Shown: positions 43,897 to 55,125, numbered from the stretch's first letter. The stretch: DNA of 64,000 bases from Marmoricola sp. OAE513 (GCF_040546585.1 NZ_JBEPOC010000001.1:3224001-3288000), one strand, 5' to 3'. Notes: generated from the letters alone by a model not told the origin. Numbers and translations: made by a program.

Positions 43897-44850
43897 GTGA
43901 CGACGCTGCTGGAGCCGGTGACCCGGGACTGGGACTTCCCACGCAGCGCGGCCAGCATCGCGGTCCTGGTCGCGCACGCCGAGGCGACCGGGCTCCCGGC
44001 ACGCTCGGCGCTGGCCGGCACCGGTCTGAGCGCCCGCGACCTGGAGGACGTCGAGCGGGAGGTGACCGCCGACCAGGAGCTCCGGGTGGTGCGCAACCTG
44101 CTGCGCGCGGGGGCTGCCGCGACCCGGTCGCCGGTGGTGCTCGGGCGGCGGTACCGGCTGGAGACCTTCGGGATCGCCGGGTACGCGCTCGTCTCGAGCT
44201 GGACGCTGCTGGACGCGATGAACTTCGCGCTGCGGTTCCTGGACCTGACCTTCACCTTCTCGATCCCGTACGCCCGGATCGAGGACGACGACGTCGTCAT
44301 CGAGGCGTACGACGAGGCGCTGCCGGCGGACGTGCGCGCGTTCCTGGTGGTGCGCGACCTGGCCGCCGTCGAGGCGGTCCTGCGTGAGCTCTTCCTCGGG
44401 GACCTGCCGACGTCGTTCGACGCGTCGAGGGGCTCGGTGCGGTTCCCGGCGTCGTACCTGGACGCCGCGCTGCCGCACGCCAGCCCGGCGGCCGTCGCGC
44501 TCGCCGAGGAGCTCTGCGCGGGTCTCGCGTCCCGTCGGCGTGATGCCAGCCCGCTGGCCCAGCAGGTACGCATCCTCCTCGCCCAGCGGCTCGCCTTCGA
44601 CCCGTCCGCCGCCGGCGTCGCGGCGGCGCTGGCCCTGGGGGAGCGGACCCTGCGACGTCGCCTTGCCGCCGACGGGACGTCGTACTCGGCACTGCTCGAC
44701 GAGGTGCGGATCTCCCTCGCGGCCCGACTGCTGGCAACGGGTTCGCTGAGCGTCACCGAGGTCGCGCACCGGCTCGGGTACACCGAGGCCGCCAGCTTCA
44801 TCCACGCGCACCGGCGCTGGCACGGCACGACACCGACCGGACGGGTCTAG
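43897..44850 (+). CDS. AraC family transcriptional regulator
   Basis: This 317-residue protein has an N-terminal ligand domain of the PF12625 arabinose-binding-like type, about residues 25-210. The C-terminal double helix-turn-helix is FDPSAAGVAAALALGERTLRRRLAADGTSYSALLDEVR, then LLATGSLSVTEVAHRLGYTEAASFIHAHRRWHG. It is probably an activator that responds to a substrate of the divergent monooxygenase. The GTG at 43897 follows TATGCT by exactly 6 nt, which supports that start over an upstream TTG. DUF1304 follows with its own -10-like hexamer. Confidence 0.9.
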   Translation: MTTLLEPVTRDWDFPRSAASIAVLVAHAEATGLPARSALAGTGLSARDLEDVEREVTADQELRVVRNLLRAGAAATRSPVVLGRRYRLETFGIAGYALVSSWTLLDAMNFALRFLDLTFTFSIPYARIEDDDVVIEAYDEALPADVRAFLVVRDLAAVEAVLRELFLGDLPTSFDASRGSVRFPASYLDAALPHASPAAVALAEELCAGLASRRRDASPLAQQVRILLAQRLAFDPSAAGVAAALALGERTLRRRLAADGTSYSALLDEVRISLAARLLATGSLSVTEVAHRLGYTEAASFIHAHRRWHGTTPTGRV

Positions 44851-44859
44851 AGTCCGAGC

Positions 44860-45240
44860 ATGCTGACCGTCGCGTACGTCTTCGCCGCCCTGGCCGCGCT
44901 CGTCCACGTCTACATCTTCTGGATCGAGTCGATCGTCTTCGAGACCACGGGCCGCAAGGCCTTCGGCATCGGTGCCGAGGACGCCGCGACGATGAAGGGC
45001 ATCTTCTACAACCAGGGCTTCTACAACCTGTTCCTCGCGATCGGCACGGCCGTCGGCATCGGCATCGCCGGGTCGAACCGGGACGCCGGCATCTCGCTGA
45101 TCCTGCTCGCCACCGGTTCGATGGTGGCTGCGGCACTGGTGCTGATCACCTCGGACGCGAGCAAGGCGCGCGGCGCCGTGGTGCAGGGGCTGTTCCCCGC
45201 GCTCGGGTTGATCGCGCTGGGGGTCTGGGCGCTCGGGTAA
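44860..45240 (+). CDS. DUF1304 domain membrane protein
   Basis: This 126-residue protein has four hydrophobic helices and the DUF1304 signature VHVYIFWIESIVFETTG followed by NQGFYNLFLAIGTAVG. No known function; it is found in many actinobacteria and proteobacteria. The ATG follows TAGAGT by 6 nt (44848-44853), a leaderless-type start, so it can be transcribed separately from the AraC gene 10 nt upstream. It is convergent with the MDMPI-type gene; a repeat-rich intergenic stretch separates the two. Confidence 0.8.
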   Translation: MLTVAYVFAALAALVHVYIFWIESIVFETTGRKAFGIGAEDAATMKGIFYNQGFYNLFLAIGTAVGIGIAGSNRDAGISLILLATGSMVAAALVLITSDASKARGAVVQGLFPALGLIALGVWALG

Positions 45241-45247
45241 CCACGTC

Positions 45248-45347
45248 TCGGCAGGCTCGACGACCGGGCTAGTGGGCTCCCCGAACGGGGTGGTAGCCCC
45301 CGACCGGGGTGGCGGGCTCGAGGCGCCTAAGGCGTCTCGAAGGACTC
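45248..45347. repeat. Repeat-rich intergenic stretch with tandem hairpins
   Basis: Two units of ccccgaNcggggtgg occur in tandem (about 45278-45311); each can fold on its own (cccc/gggg). A REP-like tctcggcaggctcgac segment lies to the left. To the right, cgaggcgcc/ggcgtctcg forms a 9-bp stem with one GU pair around the stop codon of the convergent gene. Together they separate two convergent genes and may act as terminators. Resemblance to actinobacterial extragenic repeats is from memory. Confidence 0.5.
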
Positions 45348-46151
45348 CGGCAGCCGCCGGATCCGCCAGGGGCGTCGACCGCCCACCACGAACGCCCCGT
45401 GCAGGACCATCCGGTTCAGGCTCATCCGGCCGTACATGTTGAGCAGCAGCGGTTCGGGGCGGCAGAGCACCCGGACGTCGACGCGCTCGCGCGGCTCGGC
45501 CGCCCGGCTCTCGACATCGGTCCCGGCGAGGTCGAGGATCCAGTTCGACGTCTCCGGCGTCCGGATCTCGAGCTTGAGGTCGCCTGGTGCGTCCGGCGAC
45601 ACGTAACCGCCGACGGCCTGGACGCCGAGGTTGAGCGCGAGGGCGGCGTTGCGGCTGCCGATCAACCAGGTCTTGCGCCGCGAGATCGCGACGTCGCGAC
45701 CGTGCAGCAGGAACTCGCCGATCAGGTTGCCGAGCAGTCCGGCGGCGTCGACCTGCTGCCCGGCGTGGAACGGGTAGGTCCGGTGCAGGTCGGTGGTGCG
45801 GGGGAGGATGCGCTCGAGGTCGTCGAGCTCCTGCCAGAGCTGCTGGATGATCTCCGGGACGCCGCAGTCCGCGACGCCGGCCAGGGCGGTGCTGTTCAGC
45901 GCGGCGACGCCCTCGGGGGAGGTGGCCAGGCCGGCGGCGTCGTCCAGGTCGCGCCGGGTCCAGAGCTGGACCACGTTGAGCAGGTGTGCGGCGACGTCGC
46001 CGGCAGCCCAGTCGGAGTTGCGCAGCCGGTGCTTGCGCGGCGTCACCGAGAGCAGCGCGGCGAAGCGTCGGTGGGCCTGGTGCAACCGGTCCCAGAGCTC
46101 GTCGCCGTCGGTGAAGACGAACTTGTCGTACACCCCCGTGGTCGAGGTCAT
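45327..46151 (-). CDS. Maleylpyruvate isomerase N-terminal (MDMPI_N) domain protein
   Basis: This 274-residue protein belongs to the DinB/MDMPI superfamily of mycothiol-dependent enzymes of actinobacteria. The signature W-x2-GDVAAHLLNVVQLW (here NSDWAAGDVAAHLLN) near residue 55 and EFLLHGRDVAISRRKTWLIG near residue 160 supply the expected metal-binding His residues. The ATG shares one base with the TGA of the SDR gene upstream (TGATG), so the two are co-transcribed. The exact thiol-transfer or isomerase reaction is unknown. Confidence 0.75.
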   Translation of the reverse strand: MTSTTGVYDKFVFTDGDELWDRLHQAHRRFAALLSVTPRKHRLRNSDWAAGDVAAHLLNVVQLWTRRDLDDAAGLATSPEGVAALNSTALAGVADCGVPEIIQQLWQELDDLERILPRTTDLHRTYPFHAGQQVDAAGLLGNLIGEFLLHGRDVAISRRKTWLIGSRNAALALNLGVQAVGGYVSPDAPGDLKLEIRTPETSNWILDLAGTDVESRAAEPRERVDVRVLCRPEPLLLNMYGRMSLNRMVLHGAFVVGGRRPWRIRRLPESFETP

Positions 46152-46930
46152 CAGGTGATCGTCATCCCACCGTCGACCGGCAACGTCTGCCCGGTCACGT
46201 AGCCGGCGGCGGGCGAGGCGAGGTAGACGACCGTGGCGGCCAGCTCGCGCGGGTCGCCCTTGCGGCCCATCGGGTTGCGGTCGTTCTGCGACTCCAGGTA
46301 GCCCGGCGGGTACTGGTCGGTCATCTCGGAGGTGAAGAAGCCCGGCGCGATCGCGTTGACCCGGATGCCCTTGCGGCCGGTCCACTGCTGCGCCAGGTCG
46401 CGGGTCAGCCCGATCAGTCCGGCCTTCGAGGCGGCGTACGCGGCCTGGGGGAGCCCGGCGGTGGTGATGCCGAGGACGGAGGAGATGTTGATGATCGAGG
46501 AGCCCTGGCCCATCACCCGGCCGCAGGACTGCGCCATCCAGTAGCACCCGTTCAGGTTCACGTCGATCACCTCGCGGAACTGCTCCGGCGTCTCCCGGGT
46601 GGCCGGTACGGCGGTGCCGATGCCGGCGTTGTTGACCAGGATGTCGACCCGGCCGAACTCGGCCATCGCGGCGTCGACCAGGGCCTGGCACGAGGCCGGG
46701 TCGGCGACGTCGGTGGCGACGCTCAGTGCCCGGCGGCCGGCCGCCTCGACGAGCGCGGCGGTGTCGGCGAGCTTCTCGACGCGACGCGCCCCGAGGACCA
46801 CGTCGGCGCCGGCCTCGGCCAGGGCCTGCGCGAACGCGACACCGAGGCCCGAGGAGGCGCCGGTGACGATGGCGACCTTGCCGTCGAGGCGGAACAGGTC
46901 GTTGATGGGGGAGGTCAGCGAGTCAGACAT
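46151..46930 (-). CDS. SDR family NAD(P)-dependent oxidoreductase
   Basis: This is a 259-residue classical short-chain dehydrogenase. It has cofactor motif VTGASSGLGVAFAQ, the NNAGIGT strand end, catalytic Ser in IINISSVLG, and YAASKAG with Tyr-x3-Lys. It ends with the typical GYVTGQTLPVDGGMTIT. The second gene of the unit (MDMPI type) starts at its stop codon. The ATG is preceded by CATGAT six nt away, so it is probably leaderless. It is likely a 3-oxoacyl or alcohol dehydrogenase in the lipid/ketone catabolic neighbourhood; no specific substrate can be assigned. Confidence 0.9.
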   Translation of the reverse strand: MSDSLTSPINDLFRLDGKVAIVTGASSGLGVAFAQALAEAGADVVLGARRVEKLADTAALVEAAGRRALSVATDVADPASCQALVDAAMAEFGRVDILVNNAGIGTAVPATRETPEQFREVIDVNLNGCYWMAQSCGRVMGQGSSIINISSVLGITTAGLPQAAYAASKAGLIGLTRDLAQQWTGRKGIRVNAIAPGFFTSEMTDQYPPGYLESQNDRNPMGRKGDPRELAATVVYLASPAAGYVTGQTLPVDGGMTIT

Positions 46931-46957
46931 GGGCTGATCATGCCCGATCCCGGTCGC

Positions 46958-47203
46958 TCAGGGTGTGACGTGGAGCCCGGCCTGGAACACCCGCTCGGTG
47001 CTGGGCGGGTCCTTCGGGAGCCGCGCCGCCGGACGAACCGGTCGTGGGGCGAAGTTCCCGCCGCAGTTCGGGCACACGCCCCGGAGGCACCGCTCGACGC
47101 AGTCGGCGCAGAAGGTGCACTCGTAGGTGCAGATCCGGGCGTCGGCCGCGTCCGGCGGCAGATCGCGGTCGCAGCACTCGCAGGACGGCCTGAGCTCAAG
47201 CAT
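46958..47203 (-). CDS. DUF1272 domain small zinc-binding protein
   Basis: This 81-residue protein is dominated by paired cysteines: CECC, CTYECTFCADCVERC and CPNCGG, the pattern of the DUF1272 zinc-ribbon-like family. It starts MLELRPSCECCDRDLPPDA, the standard family opening. It is small and cytoplasmic, with unknown function. It lies between the SDR and galE genes in the same direction, with gaps of 27 and 45 bp, so it could be in one transcript with either neighbour. Confidence 0.9.
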   Translation of the reverse strand: MLELRPSCECCDRDLPPDAADARICTYECTFCADCVERCLRGVCPNCGGNFAPRPVRPAARLPKDPPSTERVFQAGLHVTP

Positions 47204-47248
47204 GCTCGTCGCCGTGGTGCCGGGGGTGGGAGCGGAGGGCGAGCACGG

Positions 47249-48223
47249 TCACTCGCCCAGCGACGCGGCGTACTGGCGGGAGCTCCAGGCCGAGGCGACC
47301 ATGTCACGCAGGTCGTGGCGCATCTGCCAGTCCAGGTCGCGGGCGGCGAGCTTGCCGTCGGCCACGATCCGGGCCGGGTCCCCGGGGCGCCGCGGAATGA
47401 TCTCGGGCTCGAAGTCGATGCCGCTGACCTCGCGGACCGCGTCCATGATCTCCTGCACCGACGAGCCGGCTCCGCTGCCGAGGTTGTAGACCGGTTCCAG
47501 CGTGGCGCCCGCCTCGAGCTTCTGGGCGGCCACGGCGTGGGCGGCAGCCAGGTCGGCAACGTGCACGTAGTCGCGCACGCAGGTGCCGTCCGGGGTGCTG
47601 TAGTCGTTGCCGTAGATCTTCGGCGTCCGGCCCTCGAGCAGCGCGTTGAAGATCAGCGGGAACAGGTTGTGGGCGCTGTCGTCGAAGAGGTCCTCGGAGC
47701 CGGACCCGACGACGTTGAAGTAGCGCAGCGACGTGTGCCGGAGACCGGCGGCGACGGCCTGGTCGCGCATCAGCCACTCGCCGATCAGCTTGGTCTCGCC
47801 GTACGGCGACTCCGGCGCCGGGACCAGCTCCTCGGTGACCAGGTCGACGTCGGTCGTGCCGTAGCAGGCGGCGCTGGAGGAGAACACCATCGCGTCGACT
47901 CCCGTGCGCTGCATCGCCTCGAGCACGCTGACGGTGCCGGTGACGTTCTGGGTGTAGGCGACCAGCGGGGTGTCGACCGAGACTCCGGCGGCCTTGAATC
48001 CGGCCAGGTGGATCACGCCGTGCACGTCGTGCTCGGTGATGATCCGCTCGACCAGGTCGGTGTCGAGGATGTTGCCGTCGACGAACGGGACGTCGTCGAG
48101 CACGAACCGACGGTGCCCGGTGTTGAGGTTGTCGAGCACGACTGCCGGGATGTCGACGTCGCCGAGTGCGCGGACGACGTGCGAGCCGATGTAGCCGGCG
48201 CCGCCGGTGACCAACCAGGACAT
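47249..48223 (-). CDS. galE: UDP-glucose 4-epimerase
   Basis: This 324-residue extended SDR interconverts UDP-glucose and UDP-galactose. It has the Rossmann motif [13 protein letters not shown] at the N-terminus, SSSAACYG with catalytic Ser, [10 protein letters not shown] with Tyr-x3-Lys, and the GalE-type RYFNVVGSG and VYNLGSG stretches. The ATG has a GAGGGGAAG ribosome site. Slightly shorter than many GalE proteins but complete. It runs divergently from the leuS attenuator. Confidence 0.93.
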   Translation of the reverse strand: MSWLVTGGAGYIGSHVVRALGDVDIPAVVLDNLNTGHRRFVLDDVPFVDGNILDTDLVERIITEHDVHGVIHLAGFKAAGVSVDTPLVAYTQNVTGTVSVLEAMQRTGVDAMVFSSSAACYGTTDVDLVTEELVPAPESPYGETKLIGEWLMRDQAVAAGLRHTSLRYFNVVGSGSEDLFDDSAHNLFPLIFNALLEGRTPKIYGNDYSTPDGTCVRDYVHVADLAAAHAVAAQKLEAGATLEPVYNLGSGAGSSVQEIMDAVREVSGIDFEPEIIPRRPGDPARIVADGKLAARDLDWQMRHDLRDMVASAWSSRQYAASLGE

Positions 48224-48306
48224 GGTGCTTCCCCTCTTTCGCGGACCTCCGACCCTACCGATCCGACCCCGGAGAGTGCTGTCACGACGCCCGGGTCCTG
48301 CGGCGG

Positions 48307-48312
48307 TAGGAT
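48307..48312 (+). promoter_or_regulatory. -10 hexamer TAGGAT upstream of the leuS leader peptide
   Basis: TAGGAT sits 6 nt before the ATG of the leader peptide, so transcription likely starts at or next to that ATG and the leader peptide would be translated from a leaderless mRNA. No convincing -35 is seen. Confidence 0.5.
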
Positions 48313-48318
48313 GTTCCC

Positions 48319-48345
48319 ATGAGGTTCCAGCTCCTCCTTACCTAG
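48319..48345 (+). CDS. Leucine-rich leader peptide of leuS
   Basis: An eight-residue open frame, MRFQLLLT, with three consecutive leucine codons (CTC CTC CTT) immediately before ACC and a TAG stop. It directly precedes two hairpins and then leuS, the typical layout of a ribosome-mediated transcription attenuator. Ribosome stalling at the Leu codons during leucine or charged tRNA-Leu shortage would alter RNA folding and let polymerase continue into leuS. Confidence 0.75.
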   Translation: MRFQLLLT

Positions 48346-48400
48346 CCGCAGCGCGCGTCACGCGTTGCGGCTGCCCCTCCTGCGCGAGGGGCTTTGTTGT
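48345..48400 (+). promoter_or_regulatory. leuS attenuator: pause hairpin plus intrinsic terminator
   Basis: Hairpin 1 is gccgcagcgcg (48345-48355) with cgcgttgcggc (48361-48371), 11 bp with one GU pair. Hairpin 2 is gcccctc (48373-48379) with gaggggc (48386-48392), followed by tttgttgt, a terminator. The Leu-codon region agctcctc (48329-48336) can also pair with gaggggct (48386-48393), giving a possible alternative fold. The 40 nt after this up to leuS hold only the ribosome-site region. Confidence 0.65.
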
Positions 48401-48440
48401 GTCAGGAGCACCTCCCCCCAGCAGATCGAGAGACGGACAG

Positions 48441-50927
<2,487 letters not shown>

Positions 50928-50980
50928 AAGGTCGGTGTTTCCCCTTCTGGGGTGATTCGCCCACCTACTAGGCTGCGTTC

Positions 50981-51850
50981 ATGCCCATCGCCCTCGTGAC
51001 CGACTCGACCGCGTCGGTGCACCCGACCGTGGCCGACAAGCGCGGGATCACGGTGGTGCCGCTGCAGGTCGTGATCGGGTCGGAGTCCTACGACGAAGGT
51101 GTCGAGGGCGGGGTCACCACCGACCAGCTGGCCGAGGCGCTGAAGGCCTGGACACCGGTCAGCACGTCGCGGCCGAACCCGGACGAGATGCTCGAGGTGT
51201 ACGAGCGCCTGGCCGGCGACGGGGCGACCGAGATCGTGTCGGTCCACCTGTCCTCGGAGCTGAGCGGGACCTTCGAGTCGGCCCAGCTGGCCTCGCGTCG
51301 CTCCCCGGTACCGGTGCGGCTGGTCGACAGTCGTCAGGTCGGGATGGCGACCGGGTTCGCGGCGCTCGCTGCTGCGGACGTGCGCGACGCCGGCGGATCG
51401 GCCGAGGACATGGTCGCGGCCGCCAAGGAGCGTGCCGCCGCGTCGACGTCGCTGTTCTACGTCGACACCCTGGAGTACCTGCGCCGGGGCGGACGGATGG
51501 GTGCCGCCGCAGCGCTGCTCGGGTCCGCTCTGGCGGTCAAGCCGATCCTCAAGGTCGACAACGGCCGGGTCGGACCGTTCGAGCGGGTCCGCACCTCGGC
51601 CAAAGCACTGGCGCGCCTGGAGGAGCTCGCGGTCGAGGCCGCCGGCGACGCCGAGGTCGAGGTCGCCGTGGCGCACCTGGCCAGCGCGGAGCGGGCGGCC
51701 ACGCTCGCCGAGAGGCTGACCGGTCGTTTGGCTGAGGGGCTGGGGGACCGCGAGGTCACCGTCGGCGAGATCGGTGCGGTGCTGGGTGCGCACGTCGGGC
51801 CGGGGATGGTCGCGGTCTGCGTCGCCCGGCGTACGACGCACAGCGGCTGA
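50981..51850 (+). CDS. DegV family fatty acid-binding protein
   Basis: This 289-residue EDD-fold protein binds a fatty acid; in Gram-positives, DegV/FakB-like proteins present fatty acids to a kinase. It has ALVTDSTASVHP at the N-terminus, HLSSELSGTFESAQLA with the ligand-contacting Ser, and VDTLEYLRRGGRMGAAAALLGSALAVKPIL, the diagnostic DegV segment. The ATG follows TAGGCT by 6 nt, a leaderless-type start. It sits in the standard actinobacterial order leuS-degV-comEA-comEC. Confidence 0.92.
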   Translation: MPIALVTDSTASVHPTVADKRGITVVPLQVVIGSESYDEGVEGGVTTDQLAEALKAWTPVSTSRPNPDEMLEVYERLAGDGATEIVSVHLSSELSGTFESAQLASRRSPVPVRLVDSRQVGMATGFAALAAADVRDAGGSAEDMVAAAKERAAASTSLFYVDTLEYLRRGGRMGAAAALLGSALAVKPILKVDNGRVGPFERVRTSAKALARLEELAVEAAGDAEVEVAVAHLASAERAATLAERLTGRLAEGLGDREVTVGEIGAVLGAHVGPGMVAVCVARRTTHSG

Positions 51851-51921
51851 GCGCTGCCCGCGGTCCACAGACCGGCCCCGGCAGCACCCGGTCCGCGACG
51901 GGCGTTTCCTAGCCTCGCCGC

Positions 51922-52815
51922 ATGCGCCGAGAGTCCGCCGAAGTAGCCGCTGCGACCCAGCGGCGCCTGGAGTCGCTCGGACGTGAGCTCGGACGGGAGC
52001 TGCCTGCCGCGTGGGAGCAACCCGATCCCGCGGTGGTGGTCCCGGAGCCGGGTCGGCACGCCCTCGGGCGTCGTCGTCCCGCCACGCTCGAGCACCTCGG
52101 TGAACGGCTAGGCGAACGGCTAAGCGAACGGCTCGGCGAGATCGGCCGGTTCCGGGAGCGCTTCACCCCGGGGCACGTGGCCGCCGTCGCCGTGCTCGTG
52201 GCCGGCGGGCTGGCCATCACGGCGTGGTGGGCGCTCCGCGCGGCCCCGTCGGTCAGCGCGGTCCCGACCACCCCGCGGCCGGTGTCGGCGACCGGGCTGC
52301 TGGCGACGAGCAGCGCCGCACCCACGTCCTCGGCCTCCGCGGTTCCCTCCGGCGCAGCGACCCCGGGGGTCGTGGTCGTCGACGTCGCCGGCAAGGTGCG
52401 CCGACCAGGGGTCGTCACGCTGCCGGTGGGCTCCCGGGTGATCGACGCGCTGCGCCACGCGGGTGGTGCCCGCGGCGGGGTGGACCTCAAGAACCTGAAC
52501 CTGGCGCGGGTCCTGGTCGACGGCGAGCAGGTGCTCGTGGGGGAGCCGCCGGCGCGCGGGTCGCCGTCGGTCGCCACCGGGTCGGCTGCCCCCGCGCCGG
52601 GTGCCGCGGCCGGTCCTGCGACCGGACCGGTGAACCTGAACACGGCGTCGGCGACCGAGCTCGAGGCACTCCCCGGGATCGGGCCGGTCACGGCCGGGAA
52701 GATCGTCGCGTGGCGGACCGAGCACGGATCGTTCACCTCCGTCGACGAGCTGCTCGAGGTCTCCGGGATCGGGGAGAAGACGTTGGCCGAGATCGCGCCG
52801 CACGTGACCGTCTAG
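51922..52815 (+). CDS. comEA: ComEA family helix-hairpin-helix DNA-binding protein
   Basis: This 297-residue membrane-anchored protein binds incoming DNA. A cytoplasmic N-terminal extension of ~75 residues contains a repeat-encoded LGERLGERLSERLGE amphipathic stretch. It is followed by one transmembrane helix (VAAVAVLVAGGLAITAWWAL), a Ser/Pro linker, an SLBB domain (VVVDVAGKVRRPGVVTLPVG), and the C-terminal HhH pair VNLNTASATELEALPGIGPVTAGKI. The ATG follows TAGCCT by 6 nt. The stop is directly followed by the GTG of comEC. Confidence 0.92.
   Translation: MRRESAEVAAATQRRLESLGRELGRELPAAWEQPDPAVVVPEPGRHALGRRRPATLEHLGERLGERLSERLGEIGRFRERFTPGHVAAVAVLVAGGLAITAWWALRAAPSVSAVPTTPRPVSATGLLATSSAAPTSSASAVPSGAATPGVVVVDVAGKVRRPGVVTLPVGSRVIDALRHAGGARGGVDLKNLNLARVLVDGEQVLVGEPPARGSPSVATGSAAPAPGAAAGPATGPVNLNTASATELEALPGIGPVTAGKIVAWRTEHGSFTSVDELLEVSGIGEKTLAEIAPHVTV
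52097..52141 (+). repeat. 12-bp tandem repeat in comEA
   Basis: Almost four copies of ctaggcgaacgg-type units encode LGER/LSER repeats. Two units carry CTA leucine codons, which are rare in this GC-rich genome. The repeat lies in the cytoplasmic N-terminal extension. Confidence 0.75.
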
Positions 52816-55113
52816 GTGGTCCGGGACCTGCGTGCTCTCGCCCTCGGACTGGTGGCATGGGCGAGTGCGCTGGCCGCCTCGGGCGGGTGGGTGCCCCTGA
52901 CCCTGGCAGCGCTGGTCGCTGGTGCCCTGGTGGCTCGCCGACGTCGGGCCACGGGCCGTTCCTGGGCAGGGCTCGCCGTGGCGCTGCTGGTGACGGGAGC
53001 CGTGACGTGCTCGACGGTGCTCGGGTCCGAGGCGGTCGCAGCCGGACCGGTGCACGACCTCGCGGCGGCGAACGCACCGGTGACGGCGGTCCTGGTGCTC
53101 TCCTCGGACCCGGTGCCCTCCGCTGGTCGGTTCGCCCGGCAGGCGTGGGCGCGCGCGGAGGTCCGCGAGGTCAGGTCCCGGCACCGTCGCGTGCACGTCC
53201 GGGCTCCGGTGCTGGCGCTGCTGCCGCTCCCGGTCGCCGGCCTGGTGCGCGGGACGCGGGTGCGCGTCGCGGGGTCGCTGCGCCCCTCGGACCGGCGCGA
53301 GCAGGCAGGAGTGCTGGTCGTGCGGGGCGAGATCACCGTGCTCGGTGGGCCGGGGCTGCTGGAGCGAGCGGCCGGGCGGGTGCGGGCCGGCGTACGGGAA
53401 GGTGTCAGCGGGCAACCGACGGCGGCCCGGGCGCTCGTGCCTGCGCTGGTCGACGGCGAGGACGGGGACCTCCCGGACGAGGTCGTCGCGGACTTCCGGA
53501 CCAGCGGGATGACCCACTTGCTCGCGGTGAGCGGTACCAACTTGACCCTGATCGTCGGCTGCCTGCTCCTGGTCGCCCGGTGGGTGGGCGTGCGTGCGCG
53601 CGCCCTCGTTGTCGTCGGGCTCCTCGGCGTCGTCGGCTTCGTCCTGCTCGCCGGCCCCGAACCCAGCGTCCTGCGTGCGGCGGCGATGGGGTCGATCGCG
53701 CTCCTCGGCCTGTCCAGCGGCGGCAGGGAGCGGGGTCTGCGCGCTCTCGGCATCGGTGTCGTCGTGCTGCTCCTGCTGGATCCCGGGTTGGCACGGTCGG
53801 CGGGTTTCGCGTTGTCCGCGATCGCGACCGGAGGGATCCTGCTGCTGGCTCCGGGTTGGCGCGACGCTCTGCGCCGGTGGCTCCCGCGGTGGGCGGCCGA
53901 AGCGATCTCCGTCCCGCTGGCGGCCCAGCTGGTCTGCACGCCGGTGGTCGCCGCGATCTCGGGTCAGGTCAGCCTGGTGGCGGTCGCGGCGAACTTGGTC
54001 GCCGGACCGCTGGTCGCGCCGGCCACGGTGCTGGGTCTCGCGGGCGGGTTGGTGGCTGTGGTCGCACCCGCGCCGGGGCGGGTGGTGGCGGCACCGGCGG
54101 GCTGGTGCGCGAGCGGTCTGGTGGCGGTCGCATCGCACGCCGCTGCTCTGCCGGTCCCCAGCATCGGCTGGACGCCGGACCTGCTCTCCCTGGTGGTCCT
54201 GGTGGCCGCCTGCGGCGGGATCGGGTGCGTGCTGCCGTGGGTGCTGGGGCGACGCCGGGTCTCGCTCCTGGTCGTCGGCGTGCTGACCCTGGCGGTCCTC
54301 AAGCCGTTGCCGACGCCAGGGTGGCCGCCAGCGGGATGGGTCCTGGTGGCCTGCTCGATCGGGCAGGGGGACGGTCTGGTGCTGCGCACCGGAGCCCGCA
54401 GCGGGCTGGTCGTCGACGCCGGGCCGGATCCGCGCGCGATGGACCAGTGCCTGAGTCGCCTGGAGATCGAGGAGGTGCCGGTGGTGTTCCTGACCCACTT
54501 CCACGCCGACCACGTCGACGGCCTGGCCGGCGTGCTCGAGGGTCGCCGGGTCGGGGCGGTGCTGACCAGCCCGCTCGCGGACCCTGCTGGCGGAGCGCGC
54601 GCCGTGGCCCGTCTGGCCGCGCAGCACCGGATCGGCGTACGAGCTGTGCTGGTGGGGGAGTCGGCAACGGTCGGGCAGGTCCAGTGGCAGGTGCTGGCTC
54701 CCGCATCGGCGACGTTCTCGGACTCGGAGTCGCCGCCGAACGACGCCAGCGTCGTCCTGCTGGCCGACGTCCGGGGGGTGCGGATCCTGCTGATGGGCGA
54801 CCAGGAGCGGCCCTCGCAGGCAGCCTTGCGGCGCACCTACCCGGACCTGCACGCCGACGTTCTCAAGGTCGCGCACCACGGCAGCAGCAAGCAGGACGTG
54901 CGACTCATCGGCTCGCTGGGCGCGCGGCTGGCGCTGATCTCCGACGGGGTCGACAACGACTACGGGCACCCGGCGCCGAGCACGCTCGACCTGCTCTCCG
55001 ACGCTGGTCTGCAGGTGCACCGGACCGACCGCGAGGGCGACCTGGCGGTCGTCGTCGGCGACGGCGGTCGGCTGTCGGTGGTGAGCCGCGGGGGAGCTGT
55101 CGGTCGGCCGTGA
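52816..55113 (+). CDS. comEC: ComEC/Rec2 family DNA uptake channel protein
   Basis: This 765-residue polytopic membrane protein forms the DNA translocation channel. It has an N-terminal DUF4131-like region with two helices and an OB-type domain. The Competence domain follows (LLAVSGTNLTLIVGCLLLVARW and later helices to about residue 500). The C-terminal metallo-beta-lactamase domain contains FLTHFHADHVDGLAGVLE and KVAHHGSSKQ, the zinc ligands for degrading the non-transported strand. The GTG abuts the comEA stop with no gap. A holA gene follows in 12 nt. Confidence 0.93.
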   Translation: MVRDLRALALGLVAWASALAASGGWVPLTLAALVAGALVARRRRATGRSWAGLAVALLVTGAVTCSTVLGSEAVAAGPVHDLAAANAPVTAVLVLSSDPVPSAGRFARQAWARAEVREVRSRHRRVHVRAPVLALLPLPVAGLVRGTRVRVAGSLRPSDRREQAGVLVVRGEITVLGGPGLLERAAGRVRAGVREGVSGQPTAARALVPALVDGEDGDLPDEVVADFRTSGMTHLLAVSGTNLTLIVGCLLLVARWVGVRARALVVVGLLGVVGFVLLAGPEPSVLRAAAMGSIALLGLSSGGRERGLRALGIGVVVLLLLDPGLARSAGFALSAIATGGILLLAPGWRDALRRWLPRWAAEAISVPLAAQLVCTPVVAAISGQVSLVAVAANLVAGPLVAPATVLGLAGGLVAVVAPAPGRVVAAPAGWCASGLVAVASHAAALPVPSIGWTPDLLSLVVLVAACGGIGCVLPWVLGRRRVSLLVVGVLTLAVLKPLPTPGWPPAGWVLVACSIGQGDGLVLRTGARSGLVVDAGPDPRAMDQCLSRLEIEEVPVVFLTHFHADHVDGLAGVLEGRRVGAVLTSPLADPAGGARAVARLAAQHRIGVRAVLVGESATVGQVQWQVLAPASATFSDSESPPNDASVVLLADVRGVRILLMGDQERPSQAALRRTYPDLHADVLKVAHHGSSKQDVRLIGSLGARLALISDGVDNDYGHPAPSTLDLLSDAGLQVHRTDREGDLAVVVGDGGRLSVVSRGGAVGRP

Positions 55114-55125
55114 GAGGCTGCGTGC

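Noticed and set aside
48224-48440. A T-box leader before leuS
   Set aside because: No T-box bulge sequence (TGGNACCGCG type) or specifier loop; a leader peptide with Leu codons explains the layout better.
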